From NCBI GenBank assembly GCA_902779575.1, contig CACZBW010000005.1, positions 1 to 64,000 on the forward strand: a stretch of 64,000 nt of DNA, written 5' to 3'. A model generated the notes under the pieces. That model was not told the origin of the DNA. It made no database searches and worked only from the letters and a program-made list of their open reading frames with translations. The translations under genes and the position numbers were made by a program. This stretch comes from an uncultured Lachnospiraceae bacterium (GTDB taxonomy: Bacteria > Bacillota > Clostridia > Lachnospirales > Lachnospiraceae). Positions 25,769-34,315 of the stretch are shown here, piece by piece. Each line of letters starts with the position of its first letter. Within the stretch, counting starts at the first letter, position 1.

Positions 25769-25795
25769 GCGGGCATACAGATAAAGTCTGCCCGC
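25769..25795 (+). promoter_or_regulatory. Leader hairpin in the MATE mRNA
   Basis: GCGGGCA (25769-25775) pairs with TGCCCGC (25789-25795), followed by CTTTGTAG, which gives an attenuator-like shape. I could not match it to a known riboswitch class. Confidence 0.3.
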
Positions 25796-25937
25796 CTTTG
25801 TAGTCACCTGATGATGACTGAATAACCCCCGGCTGCACACAGATGAAATATGGCCGCTCAGGCTGACAAATGCCGGGCGCAGATCTGACAGGGCGGAATT
25901 GAACCTGCAGAAACAGATATCTGAACGGAGCGGAAAG

Positions 25938-27305
25938 ATGGGACAGGTTGATTTCAAAAACGGAGGAATTCTCCGCTGCATACTTCAGAGCGCGCTTCCC
26001 ATGCTGGCGGCCCAGATCCTGAATCTGCTCTATAACATTGTAGACAGAATCTATATCGCACGCATTCCGGAAGTCGGGACCGCCGCCATCGGAGCGGTAG
26101 GACTCTGTTTTCCGGTCATTATCATGATAACAGCCTTCACCAACCTTTACGGAACCGGCGGGGCTCCCCTGTTCTCCATTGCCTCGGGCCGGGGCGATTC
26201 CGCAAGGGCTGAACGGCTGATGAATACTTCTTTCCGTCTGGAGCTGACGACTGCCGTCATCCTGTTCGCTGCCGGGCAGCTTTTCTGCAGGCCTTTGCTG
26301 ATTCTTTTCGGAGCCTCTGAACAGGCGCTTTCTTTTGCGATTCCGTATCTCCGCATTTATCTGGCCGGAAATATCTTCTCCATGGTCGCTGCCGGCATGA
26401 ATCCATTTATCAACGCGCAGGGATTCCCTCTTGTCGGCATGACAACCGTCACCCTGGGCGCCGCGGCTAATATAGCTCTGGATCCGCTCTTTATCTTCAG
26501 TTTCGGGCTGGGGATCCGCGGAGCAGCCATCGCCACCGTACTGTCCCAGGCCCTCTCCGCCGTATTCGTTATGCGCTTTCTTACCGGAAAAAGGGCTGTA
26601 TACCGCCTGGTCCGCTATCCGTTCCGTGAATTTCTGCATGAAAGAAGGATGATACTTGACATTGTCGGTCTGGGGATCTCCTCTTTTGTCATGCAGTTTA
26701 CCAACAGCCTGGTCTCGATCGCCTGCAACGGGGTTCTGTCAGACGTGGGCGGAGACACTTATATCTCTGTGATGACAATCATCTCATCCGTCCGGCAGAT
26801 TATGGATACCCCGGTCATGTCCCTCACAGAAGGGGCTTCGCCTTTTCTGAGCTATAACTATGGTGCCCGCAGCCCCCGCCGTGTAAAGAAAGCCATCGCG
26901 ATCATGACCGTCATGGCTTTTTCCTACACCCTGCTTGCCTGGATTTTCATCGTCTGCCGTCCCGAAATGATCATTTCCGTCTTCACCTCGGACCGGACCC
27001 TTTTCAAAGACGCGGTTCCGGCGCTGCACCTGTACTTTTTCGCCTTTGTCTTTCAGAGTTTTCAGTACGCGGGCCAGACAGCCTTCAAAGCGCTGGGCAA
27101 AAAGAAGCACAATGTTTTCTTTTCTCTGCTGCGCAAGGTCGTGATCGTAATCCCGCTCACTTATATTCTTCCATATGTCTTCCATCTGGGAACGGACGGA
27201 GTCTTCATGGCCGAGCCGGTCTCCAACGTGATCGGAGGCCTTGCCTGTTTCATCACCATGCTTCTGACTGTGCTTCCGGAACTGAAGCGGATGGAGGAAA
27301 TTTAA
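25938..27305 (+). CDS. MATE-family multidrug/sodium antiporter
   Basis: The 455-residue protein has about 12 membrane segments in two repeats and is typical of the MATE family (QSALPMLAAQILNLLYNIVDRIYIA near the start). These proteins export cationic drugs or metabolites in exchange for Na+ or H+. The ATG at 25938 with GGAG upstream is chosen over an in-frame TTG at 25899. A long structured leader suggests post-initiation control. Confidence 0.9.
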   Translation: MGQVDFKNGGILRCILQSALPMLAAQILNLLYNIVDRIYIARIPEVGTAAIGAVGLCFPVIIMITAFTNLYGTGGAPLFSIASGRGDSARAERLMNTSFRLELTTAVILFAAGQLFCRPLLILFGASEQALSFAIPYLRIYLAGNIFSMVAAGMNPFINAQGFPLVGMTTVTLGAAANIALDPLFIFSFGLGIRGAAIATVLSQALSAVFVMRFLTGKRAVYRLVRYPFREFLHERRMILDIVGLGISSFVMQFTNSLVSIACNGVLSDVGGDTYISVMTIISSVRQIMDTPVMSLTEGASPFLSYNYGARSPRRVKKAIAIMTVMAFSYTLLAWIFIVCRPEMIISVFTSDRTLFKDAVPALHLYFFAFVFQSFQYAGQTAFKALGKKKHNVFFSLLRKVVIVIPLTYILPYVFHLGTDGVFMAEPVSNVIGGLACFITMLLTVLPELKRMEEI

Positions 27306-27307
27306 GA

Positions 27308-27332
27308 AGACGCACGGCCGGGCCGTGCGTCT
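27308..27332. terminator. Bidirectional hairpin between convergent genes
   Basis: AGACGCACGGCC and GGCCGTGCGTCT form a near-perfect stem between the MATE and symporter stops. T-richness is weak on both sides. Confidence 0.5.
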
Positions 27333-27376
27333 ACGGGAAAACAATCAGTCTTTATTCTTTTCTCTGCAGAGCGGAA

Positions 27377-28921
27377 TCAATTCTGCTCTTCTTCATCCTC
27401 TACGAGACTGTAGCGCTTCTTAATCGTGATCGTCTCATCATATCCTGCGAACATATCATCGACCATTCTCTTTTCCAGCTTCGGCGTAATCAGGCTGACC
27501 ACCGGAACAATGACGAGGCCAGCCAGCATCGTGAAGGCGCCTGCATTGATCGGGCTCTTAATATAATGCAGGAACATATTGCTGAGCGTAATGCCCACGC
27601 CTGCTATAAAGCTTGCCCACACAGCCAGCGGAGTTGTCTTCTTCCAGTAAAGTCCCCAGAGGAAGGGAGCGAGGAAGGATCCGGCCAGCGCGCCCCAGGA
27701 ATATCCCATCAGCTGCGCGATGAAGGTCGGCGGGTTCAGCGCAATGACAACAGACAGAATGATAAAGAAGACAAGAAGAACTCTCATCGTCAGAAGCTTT
27801 CTCTTCTCATCCATACTGCGGTTAAAATGCGCGATCAGGTCCAGGGTCACGGAAGAACTCGACGTGAGCACCAGGGAAGACAGGGTGGACATGGAAGCCG
27901 ACAGAACCAGCACCACTACAATTCCGATCAGCAGATCCGGAAGGGAAGACAGCATCGCCGGTATGATCGCGTCATAGGCCACAGAGCCGTTCGCAGCATA
28001 GATGGATTCATTTGCGCTGTAAAGACGTCCGAACCCGCCCAGGAAATAGGAGCCTCCGGCGACAACAATCGCGAAAACGGTAGAAATAATCGTTCCTGCC
28101 TTAATGGATTTCTCATCCTTGATGGCGTAGAATTTGCCGACCATCTGGGGCAGGCCCCAGGTTCCGAGGGATGTCAGCACGACTACGCCCAGAAGATTCA
28201 GAGGATCCGGTCCGAAGAAAGAAGTAAAAGCGCCTTTCATTCCCTGCGTTACGGCAAGATCGCTCTCATACTCGGAAAGAGTTGTCAGAGCCTGGATAAA
28301 ACCGCCGTTGTTATTGATAACCGCCACGATGACGGCCGAGATGCCGAACAGCATGATGATGCCCTGTACGAAGTCGTTGACCACCGTCGCCATGTAACCG
28401 CCGAGAAGGACGTAGACACAGGTCAGCGCAGCCATGACGATGACGCATACCGAATACGGGATATTGAAAGCCATGCGGAACAGGCGGGACAGGCCGTTAT
28501 AGACCGAGGACGTATACGGAATCAGGAAAACAAAGGAAATAAGCGCGGCCGCTACCTTCAGCGAGTCGGAATTGTATCTCTTTCCGAAGAAATCCGGCAT
28601 GGTCCTGGAATCCAGGTGCTTGGTCATGACGCGGGTTCTGCGTCCGAGAACGATCCAGGCCAGAAGGGAGCCGAGGACTGCGTTGCCGATACCTGCCCAG
28701 GTTGCGGAGATACCATACTTAAAGCCGAACTGGCCGGCATATCCGACAAATACAACTGCTGAAAAATAGGAAGTACCGTAACCGAACGCCGTCAGCCATG
28801 GGCCGGCACTGCGTCCGCCAAGTACAAATCCGTCAACACTCGCCGCTTTTCTTCTGGTCATCCACCCGATCAGAATCATGACCGCAAAGAAGATGATCAG
28901 AAAAAAAATCTTAATTCCCAT
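27377..28921 (-). CDS. Sodium:solute symporter (SSS family)
   Basis: The 514-residue protein has about 13 membrane segments and the SSS pattern: GWLTAFGYGTSYFSAV-type first helices, a GGYMATVVNDFVQG loop (about 185-198) and SSLVLTSSSSVTLDL. It belongs with PutP/PanF-type carriers; the substrate is not predictable. GGAGAGG precedes the ATG, and a promoter with a palindromic operator lies upstream. Confidence 0.9.
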   Translation of the reverse strand: MGIKIFFLIIFFAVMILIGWMTRRKAASVDGFVLGGRSAGPWLTAFGYGTSYFSAVVFVGYAGQFGFKYGISATWAGIGNAVLGSLLAWIVLGRRTRVMTKHLDSRTMPDFFGKRYNSDSLKVAAALISFVFLIPYTSSVYNGLSRLFRMAFNIPYSVCVIVMAALTCVYVLLGGYMATVVNDFVQGIIMLFGISAVIVAVINNNGGFIQALTTLSEYESDLAVTQGMKGAFTSFFGPDPLNLLGVVVLTSLGTWGLPQMVGKFYAIKDEKSIKAGTIISTVFAIVVAGGSYFLGGFGRLYSANESIYAANGSVAYDAIIPAMLSSLPDLLIGIVVVLVLSASMSTLSSLVLTSSSSVTLDLIAHFNRSMDEKRKLLTMRVLLVFFIILSVVIALNPPTFIAQLMGYSWGALAGSFLAPFLWGLYWKKTTPLAVWASFIAGVGITLSNMFLHYIKSPINAGAFTMLAGLVIVPVVSLITPKLEKRMVDDMFAGYDETITIKKRYSLVEDEEEQN

Positions 28922-29015
28922 AGCTAATTACCTCTCCTGAAATGATACAGAACTTACGCGTTTAAGGATTGAGCTACTGATACATCTGCGCATTTATGCA
29001 TCAATACATTAATTA

Positions 29016-29069
29016 TTAAACGCTTTAAACCACTGAAGTATATAATAGCACAATCCTGCAGGAAATCAA
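29016..29069 (-). promoter_or_regulatory. Promoter and palindromic operator of the symporter gene
   Basis: TTGATT (29069-29064), 16 nt, TATTAT (29047-29042). TTAAA-CGC-TTTAA at 29016-29028 lies just past the start point, suggesting a repressor site. Confidence 0.5.
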
Positions 29070-29162
29070 GCTTTTTTTCATGGACATCTACCGGCAGCTG
29101 CTTTCGCTGTTACTGTTCACAGCCCCGTACCCATCAGACCTCAAATTCTGCACGCAAAAAGC

Positions 29163-29188
29163 GGCTGTGACCTCAGAGTGTCACAGCC
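29163..29188 (-). terminator. Terminator containing the stop codon of the HAD gene
   Basis: GGCTGTGAC (29163-29171) pairs with GTCACAGCC (29180-29188) and the minus strand continues GCTTTTTGC. The HAD stop codon (29175-29173) is in the loop. Confidence 0.8.
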
Positions 29189-29934
29189 GGTTTCAGAATA
29201 CGGAAAAGAGCCTGAAGAAGCTCCTCCTCCGTATCCACTGTTTCATCAGCGATCGTTCCGGTTCCGGCAGCCGAAGCATGGTGCCGGTTGAACCAGACCG
29301 TGTTCCAGCCCATGGCGGAAGCCGGAATGATATCGTTTTTCAGGGAATCCCCGATAAGAAGCAGCTCTTTAGCCGGAACCCCGCTCCGCTCCTGCGCCAG
29401 GAGAAAGATCTCTTTCTCCGGCTTGTCAGTCCCCAGTTCTCCGGAGATCAGGACAAGATCCTCTGTCAGAAAAGGAGCGATCCCGAGGCTTGCGATCTTG
29501 CCCCGCTGTTTGCCGGAGGGCCCGTTTGTCAGGATTCCCGTTTTCTCAGCCCTTTCAGAGCTGAGACGCAGAGCTGAGCGCATCGTCTCCGTACAGGAGA
29601 TCTGTTTCTGCTGCTCTTCATAGATATTCTGGAAAAGCAGGGCTTCCTCAGGGCTGATCAGGATCCCCGCGTCCGCAAAGCCTTTGCAGTAGCGGTAGAC
29701 ATACATCTCCTCCATCGAAATCTCTCCGGTCTGAGATGCCTTGAATACTTCATCTCCGCGTTTGTTACAGAAACGGTAGATGCTTCTGCCGTCCGGAGGA
29801 GGAAAATGCGCCTCATCCCCGGCCGATGCCGCGCGCTTCTTCATGGCCGGCGTATTCAGAAATCTGTCGCAGGCAGAAGAAAACGCGTCGCAGCGGTCGT
29901 ATATCGTATCATCTATATCCCAGAAGACAATCAT
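29173..29934 (-). CDS. HAD-superfamily phosphatase, YjjG/GEP-like
   Basis: At 253 residues it shows motif I DIDDT (residues 6-10), motif II LTNGP, motif III lysine in GTDKPEKEIF and motif IV GDSLKNDI. A helical cap follows motif I. Such enzymes dephosphorylate small phosphometabolites such as nucleotides. It is the last gene of the YerC-led operon, 12 nt after the synthetase. Confidence 0.88.
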   Translation of the reverse strand: MIVFWDIDDTIYDRCDAFSSACDRFLNTPAMKKRAASAGDEAHFPPPDGRSIYRFCNKRGDEVFKASQTGEISMEEMYVYRYCKGFADAGILISPEEALLFQNIYEEQQKQISCTETMRSALRLSSERAEKTGILTNGPSGKQRGKIASLGIAPFLTEDLVLISGELGTDKPEKEIFLLAQERSGVPAKELLLIGDSLKNDIIPASAMGWNTVWFNRHHASAAGTGTIADETVDTEEELLQALFRILKPAVTL

Positions 29935-29946
29935 GCCGGAGCTTCC

Positions 29947-31581
29947 TCAGGATTTATACTCTTTCTCGACCAGGTTCTCCACGCCGTAGCGCTTCCTGAG
30001 AGCCGGTTTCTCAATCTTGCCGGTTGCGTTGCGCGGAACGTCCGCGAAAATAATCACGCGGGGACGCTTATAGCGCGGAAGCTGTGTGCAGAAGCGGTTG
30101 ATTTCCTCCTCCGTGCATTCCATTCCATCCTTGACGGCGATCACCGCGCCGGTAACTTCGCCGAGGCGCTTGTCGGGAAGACCGATGACAGCCACATCCT
30201 TTACCTTGTAGTACTCCTCCAGGAAATTCTCTATCTCAACCGGATAGATATTCTCACCGCCGGATACGATAACGTCCTTCTTGCGGTCAACCAAATAGTA
30301 GAAGCCTTCCTCATCCTGTCTTGCCATGTCCCCTGTAAAGAGCCAGCCGTCCCTGAGAACTTCCTTCGTGGCTTCCGGGTTTTTGTAGTACTCCGTCATG
30401 ACGCCGGGACCCTTGACGCAGAGTTCCCCGACTTCGCCCTGCTTCACCGTGACGCCGTTCTCATCCACGATCTTGCACTCCCAACGATAGCCCGGGACGC
30501 CGATCGCCCCGACTTTCCCGATATTTTCCAGCCCAAGATGCACGCAGCCGGGGCCGGTAGATTCGGAGAGGCCGTAGTTTGTGTCGTACTGATGCTCCGG
30601 GAAATAATCCTTCCAGTGCCTGATCAGGGAGGGCGGAACCGGCTGGGCGCCGATATGCATCAGCCTCCACTGATCCAGTTTATAGTCGGAAATCTTCAGC
30701 TCGCCCCGGTCGAGGGCATCCAGGATATCCTGCGCCCACGGAACCAGCAGCCACACGATCGTGCACTGCTCATCGGAGACTGCTTTCAGGATGACATCAG
30801 GCTTTGTCCCTTTCAGGAGCACAGCCTTGCTGCAGGTCCACAGAGAACCCATCCAGTGGAACTTCGCTCCGGTGTGATAGAGCGGCGGAATGCAGAGGAA
30901 GCAGTCGCCTCTCCCTGTGTGGTGATGAACCGCCTCCATCTCAGCCGCCTGATACAGACTCAGATGTTTGTGCAGAATTGCCTTGGGAAATCCGGTGGTC
31001 CCGGACGAAAAATAGATCGCGCCGAAATCATCATTCGTCAGCTCGATTCCGGGTTCGGAACTTGGATAATCCGCGACCAGCTGATAATAGCTCTGGGCGA
31101 ATTCCGGACAGTTGTCCCCGACATAGATCAGTGTTCTGCCAAGAATCAGTTCATCCAGATTCACCTGGAGACGGGTGACAAATTCAGGGCCGAAAAAGAG
31201 CGCCGAAACATCCGCGAGGTCCGCGCAGTAAGAGATCTCATTAGAGGTATAGCGGAAATTGAAAGGAACCGCGATCGCTCCGGTTTTCAGAATACCGAAA
31301 TAGATCGGGAGCCATTCCAGGCAGTTGAACATCAGAATCGCGACACGGTCACCCTTCTCGATCCCGCCGGCGATCAGCATGTTCGCGACGCGGTTTGCCT
31401 TCTCATTAAAAACCTGCCAGGTAATCTCGTGGCGGAAGGGATGAGGCTGCGTCTGCTGGACCAGCTCAAATTCCTTAAAGGATACCTTTCTGGGATCCTG
31501 CATGCCCGGGTTCAGCTCCACCAGGGCAACTTCATCTCCGTGTTCTCTTGCGTTGCGAATCAGTAAATCAGTTACAGGCAT
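29947..31581 (-). CDS. AMP-forming acyl-CoA synthetase/ligase
   Basis: The 544-residue ANL enzyme has the P-loop motif YFSSGTTGFPKA (about 183), YGLSESTGP (about 320), GWLFTGD (about 408) and the C-terminal catalytic lysine in NATGKIEKPALRKR. It adenylates a carboxylic acid and transfers it to CoA. The acid is unknown; the operon with an amidohydrolase and an aminotransferase suggests a keto acid or aromatic acid. Its first 14 nt overlap the amidohydrolase gene. Confidence 0.92.
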   Translation of the reverse strand: MPVTDLLIRNAREHGDEVALVELNPGMQDPRKVSFKEFELVQQTQPHPFRHEITWQVFNEKANRVANMLIAGGIEKGDRVAILMFNCLEWLPIYFGILKTGAIAVPFNFRYTSNEISYCADLADVSALFFGPEFVTRLQVNLDELILGRTLIYVGDNCPEFAQSYYQLVADYPSSEPGIELTNDDFGAIYFSSGTTGFPKAILHKHLSLYQAAEMEAVHHHTGRGDCFLCIPPLYHTGAKFHWMGSLWTCSKAVLLKGTKPDVILKAVSDEQCTIVWLLVPWAQDILDALDRGELKISDYKLDQWRLMHIGAQPVPPSLIRHWKDYFPEHQYDTNYGLSESTGPGCVHLGLENIGKVGAIGVPGYRWECKIVDENGVTVKQGEVGELCVKGPGVMTEYYKNPEATKEVLRDGWLFTGDMARQDEEGFYYLVDRKKDVIVSGGENIYPVEIENFLEEYYKVKDVAVIGLPDKRLGEVTGAVIAVKDGMECTEEEINRFCTQLPRYKRPRVIIFADVPRNATGKIEKPALRKRYGVENLVEKEYKS

Positions 31582-32443
31582 CTGTTTTTCCTTCCTCTCT
31601 CATGTTCATTAGTTTATATGCATTCCCGCCGAGAATCGCGCTTCGCTCATCTGCGGAAAACGACATATTCATAAATCTCTGTACATAGTCGCTCTGGTCG
31701 GCCCAGGGAGAATCCGTCGCAAATAAAATCCGGTCTGTCCCGTGCTTCCGGCAGAGACGGACAAAATCCTCCTCATTCAGATTCAGACTGCGCAGAGGTC
31801 TGTCCCCTTCCCGGAAGGGGTCGATCTCACCGACGGAAAAGGCTGTATCCAGCCAGACCGGCGCCCCGGCGATGTATTTCTCCACATCGTCCCATCCATC
31901 CCAGCCGCCCATGTGGGCAAGAACAAATTTCGGCGGCCGCAGGGTATCGATCACATGCAGAAGCATGCCGGTATCCGCGTAATTATGCCCCGGTATACCG
32001 ATGTCAAGTCCGGCATGCGTGATGACAATCAGATCCAGATCGCTGGCCGCCTCTATGATCCGCAGCATCTTCGGATCATCGATATCCGTCTCCTGATAGG
32101 CCGGGTGCAGCTTGATCCCTTTCACGCCGCCTTCTTTGAGTTCTTTCAGTTTCCCGCGGATATTTTCGTATTCCGGATGCATCCCGCCAAAAGTCAGGAT
32201 CCCCTTCTCTTCCAGCGCAGGCATCGCCCTGAGCAGACTGTCATTTACCCTGTCCGCCTGCTGCGGAGCTGTCATAACCGGAAGATTGACACTGTAGTCA
32301 ATCCCTGCCTTCTTCATGGAGACAGCCAGGCTTTCAGTGGTTCCGTCCGTATAGTAGCGGCTCTGAGATTTCCCGGCAAGATGGTCCAGCGTCCGCAGGG
32401 CAATCTTTTCAGGGAAAGTATGGGTATGAAAATCGATAATCAT
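31568..32443 (-). CDS. Amidohydrolase-family (TIM-barrel) metalloenzyme
   Basis: The 291-residue amidohydrolase-2 protein has the metal motif DFHTHTF at residues 4-10, KLHPAYQ, ITHAGLD, LAHMGGWDGW and the catalytic aspartate in LFATDSPW. The family includes ACMSD-like decarboxylases and lactonases. The ATG at 32443 shares ATGA with the aminotransferase stop; a 31-codon upstream extension lies inside that gene and is rejected. Function is probably hydrolysis or decarboxylation of a small acid. Confidence 0.88.
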   Translation of the reverse strand: MIIDFHTHTFPEKIALRTLDHLAGKSQSRYYTDGTTESLAVSMKKAGIDYSVNLPVMTAPQQADRVNDSLLRAMPALEEKGILTFGGMHPEYENIRGKLKELKEGGVKGIKLHPAYQETDIDDPKMLRIIEAASDLDLIVITHAGLDIGIPGHNYADTGMLLHVIDTLRPPKFVLAHMGGWDGWDDVEKYIAGAPVWLDTAFSVGEIDPFREGDRPLRSLNLNEEDFVRLCRKHGTDRILFATDSPWADQSDYVQRFMNMSFSADERSAILGGNAYKLMNMREEGKTDACN

Positions 32444-33636
32444 CGATAAGCCGCCGCCAGCTTCGCGAACGCCTCCAGGGATCTCTCCGCCCGTTCCGTC
32501 GGCACACAGTAGGAAATGCGGGCGTGCCCCGGGCATCCGAACCCGGTTCCCGGAACGATCAGCAGATTAAAGTCCTTCGCCTTCTCGCAGAAAGCGATAT
32601 CGTCGGGAATCAGCGTCCGCGGGAACATATAGAAGGTTCCCTGAGGCTCCACGCAGAAAAAGCCCAGGTCGCGAAGTCCCCTGACAAGGATTTCCTTGTT
32701 TTTCTCATAGACGGAAATATCACTCGTGTCATCCGCGCACTCCGCGCAGACTCTCTGGAAAAGGCTGGGAGCGCTGACATAGCCGAGCGAACGGCCGGCT
32801 CCGGCGATCGCGGCATATACAAGGTCATGCTCTTCCATCTGATCCGATACCAGCACATAACCCATACGTTCCCCGGGAACAGACAGAGCCTTGGACCAGG
32901 AATAGCAGACCAGAGTGTTTTTATAATATTTCGGCACATAGGGAACCGTTACGCCGTTGAAAGCGATGGCGCGGTAGGGTTCATCCGTAATCAGGTAGAT
33001 TGCATGCCCGTACTGTGCCGATTTCTCTTCCAGGACAGCCGCCAGTCTGCGGATCGTCGCCTCTGAATATACGGCTCCGGAAGGATTATTCGGAGAATTG
33101 ATCAGGACCGCCTTGGTCTTCTCATTGAGTGTCTCTTCAAAGCGGTCAAAATCTATCTGAAATTCCTCGATGTCGGCGGGAATCAGGCGGAAAACGCCGC
33201 CGGCGGCTTCGATAAAGACCTGATATTCCGGGAAATAAGGGGCAAATACGATAAACTCATCCCCTGCCCCCGGGACATTCAGGGCATTCAGGCAGCAGCA
33301 CAGTGCCGAAGCGGCCCCGTAAGTCATATAAAGACTGTCCGGACTGACCTCAAAATCAAAATTCCTGCGGATCGAGTCCGCCACTTTCTTCCGTACCAGG
33401 GGATCCCCCTGCGCGCTGGTATATCCGTGAAGAACGACAGAGTCCATCTCCCGGGTCATCCGCATTACTGTCTCATTTACAGAATCCGGGGCCGGAACAG
33501 AAGGGTTTCCGATCGAAAAATCAAACACATTCTCCGGACCGACTTCCGCCATCCGTTTCTTTCCGAACTCAAAAAGCTCACGGATCACCGATCTCTGGGT
33601 TCCAAGTCCCACCATTTTCTGATTCAAAGCTGCCAT
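32440..33636 (-). CDS. Class I/II PLP-dependent aminotransferase
   Basis: The 398-residue fold-type I enzyme has the PLP lysine in CYSWSKALSVPGERMGY, the NSPNNPSG loop and the C-terminal arginine in HARISYC. These residues fit an aspartate/aromatic-type transaminase. Second gene of the operon, 15 nt after yerC. Its amino donor is not predictable. Confidence 0.92.
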   Translation of the reverse strand: MAALNQKMVGLGTQRSVIRELFEFGKKRMAEVGPENVFDFSIGNPSVPAPDSVNETVMRMTREMDSVVLHGYTSAQGDPLVRKKVADSIRRNFDFEVSPDSLYMTYGAASALCCCLNALNVPGAGDEFIVFAPYFPEYQVFIEAAGGVFRLIPADIEEFQIDFDRFEETLNEKTKAVLINSPNNPSGAVYSEATIRRLAAVLEEKSAQYGHAIYLITDEPYRAIAFNGVTVPYVPKYYKNTLVCYSWSKALSVPGERMGYVLVSDQMEEHDLVYAAIAGAGRSLGYVSAPSLFQRVCAECADDTSDISVYEKNKEILVRGLRDLGFFCVEPQGTFYMFPRTLIPDDIAFCEKAKDFNLLIVPGTGFGCPGHARISYCVPTERAERSLEAFAKLAAAYR

Positions 33637-33651
33637 AATTCTCCTTCCCGC

Positions 33652-33951
33652 TCAGTCCGTTTTCCCGTTTCCATCCAGTTTCGTTATCATGGAACCCAGT
33701 ACTCCGGTGCCGTCCGCAAGCATCCGCTTCACCCGGCTGATCGTCGCCGAACTTGCGCGTGTCTTCTGCATGATATCCATATAGACTTTGTTTTTCTGCA
33801 GCATCCTTGCCACCTCAAAGCGCTGCTCCATGGATTCCAGCTCCTTCTTTGTACACAGATCATCGAAAAACGCCGTGCACTGTTCATAAGAATCAAGCTG
33901 AAGAATGGCCTCATAGAGAGCTCTCCTGCGTTCTGAACCCTGTCTGTTCAT
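33652..33951 (-). CDS. YerC/YecD-type TrpR-like regulator
   Basis: The 99-residue protein from the ATG at 33951 matches the YerC family, which has the TrpR fold: LYEAILQLDSYEQCTAFFDDLCTKKELESMEQRFEVARML, then the reading head KTRASSATISRVKRML. The frame is open for 53 more codons, but that part is unlike the family and lacks a good start, so it is excluded. It heads the operon and probably controls it through the palindrome at 34103-34132. Confidence 0.88.
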   Translation of the reverse strand: MNRQGSERRRALYEAILQLDSYEQCTAFFDDLCTKKELESMEQRFEVARMLQKNKVYMDIMQKTRASSATISRVKRMLADGTGVLGSMITKLDGNGKTD

Positions 33952-34102
33952 TCCTTTCCCTGCCTTTTCTGTTGCTGGTACTGCCCGGTTCCCATTTCCA
34001 CTTCCTGTATTACAAAAATCTTTGAATCTTTTCTCCTTCCGGGCCACAGCTGAACGCGGCTCCGGAACATACCTGCTTATCATAGCACTTTTTTCCAGAA
34101 TA

Positions 34103-34132
34103 GTAAACACTTTAAACTTCTAAAGTGTTTAC
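34103..34132. promoter_or_regulatory. Perfect 12-bp palindrome, likely operator of the YerC operon
   Basis: GTAAACACTTTA (34103-34114) and TAAAGTGTTTAC (34121-34132) are separated by AACTTC. A minus-strand -10 candidate TATTCT and a weak TTTAGA -35 overlap it. TrpR-fold dimers bind such symmetrical sites. Confidence 0.65.
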
Positions 34133-34139
34133 AAAAAGT

Positions 34140-34240
34140 TACTATTCACAGCCCCACAGCCTCTGACAGGAGCATCGAAGATGCGGCATACGTGCAAAGC
34201 ACGGATGGTCAGAGGTCTGGGGGGCCGGCTGTGAATAGTA
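34140..34240. repeat. 101-bp palindromic element folding as a three-way junction
   Basis: A 14-bp perfect terminal inverted repeat (TACTATTCACAGCC 34140-34153 with 34227-34240) leads to a second stem CAGCCTCTGAC/GTCAGAGGTCTG. It is capped by two 5-bp hairpins, GCATC-GAA-GATGC (34172-34184) and CGTGC-AAA-GCACG (34191-34203). A related end, TTACTGTTCACAGCCCC, appears at about 29110. No transposase is encoded and I see no clear target duplication. Candidate MITE or structured RNA. Confidence 0.55.
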
Positions 34241-34255
34241 CTGACTGAATAAATC

Positions 34256-34285
34256 GAAAAACCGGAACAGCAATGCTGCTCCGGC
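34256..34285 (-). terminator. Terminator of the SMS-like operon
   Basis: CCGGAGCAGCA/TGCTGTTCCGG, then TTTTTCG on the minus strand, 31 nt after the smsB-like stop. Confidence 0.75.
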
Positions 34286-34315
34286 CTCCGTTTTCTGTAT
34301 TCTCCTGTTATTCCT

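Noticed and set aside
29806-31566. 586-codon plus-strand open frame opposite the acyl-CoA synthetase and part of the HAD gene
   Set aside because: It is a shadow of conserved minus-strand genes.
33952-34110. 53-codon N-terminal extension of the YerC-type protein
   Set aside because: The extension is unlike the family, which starts near the chosen ATG, and it overlaps the putative promoter and operator.
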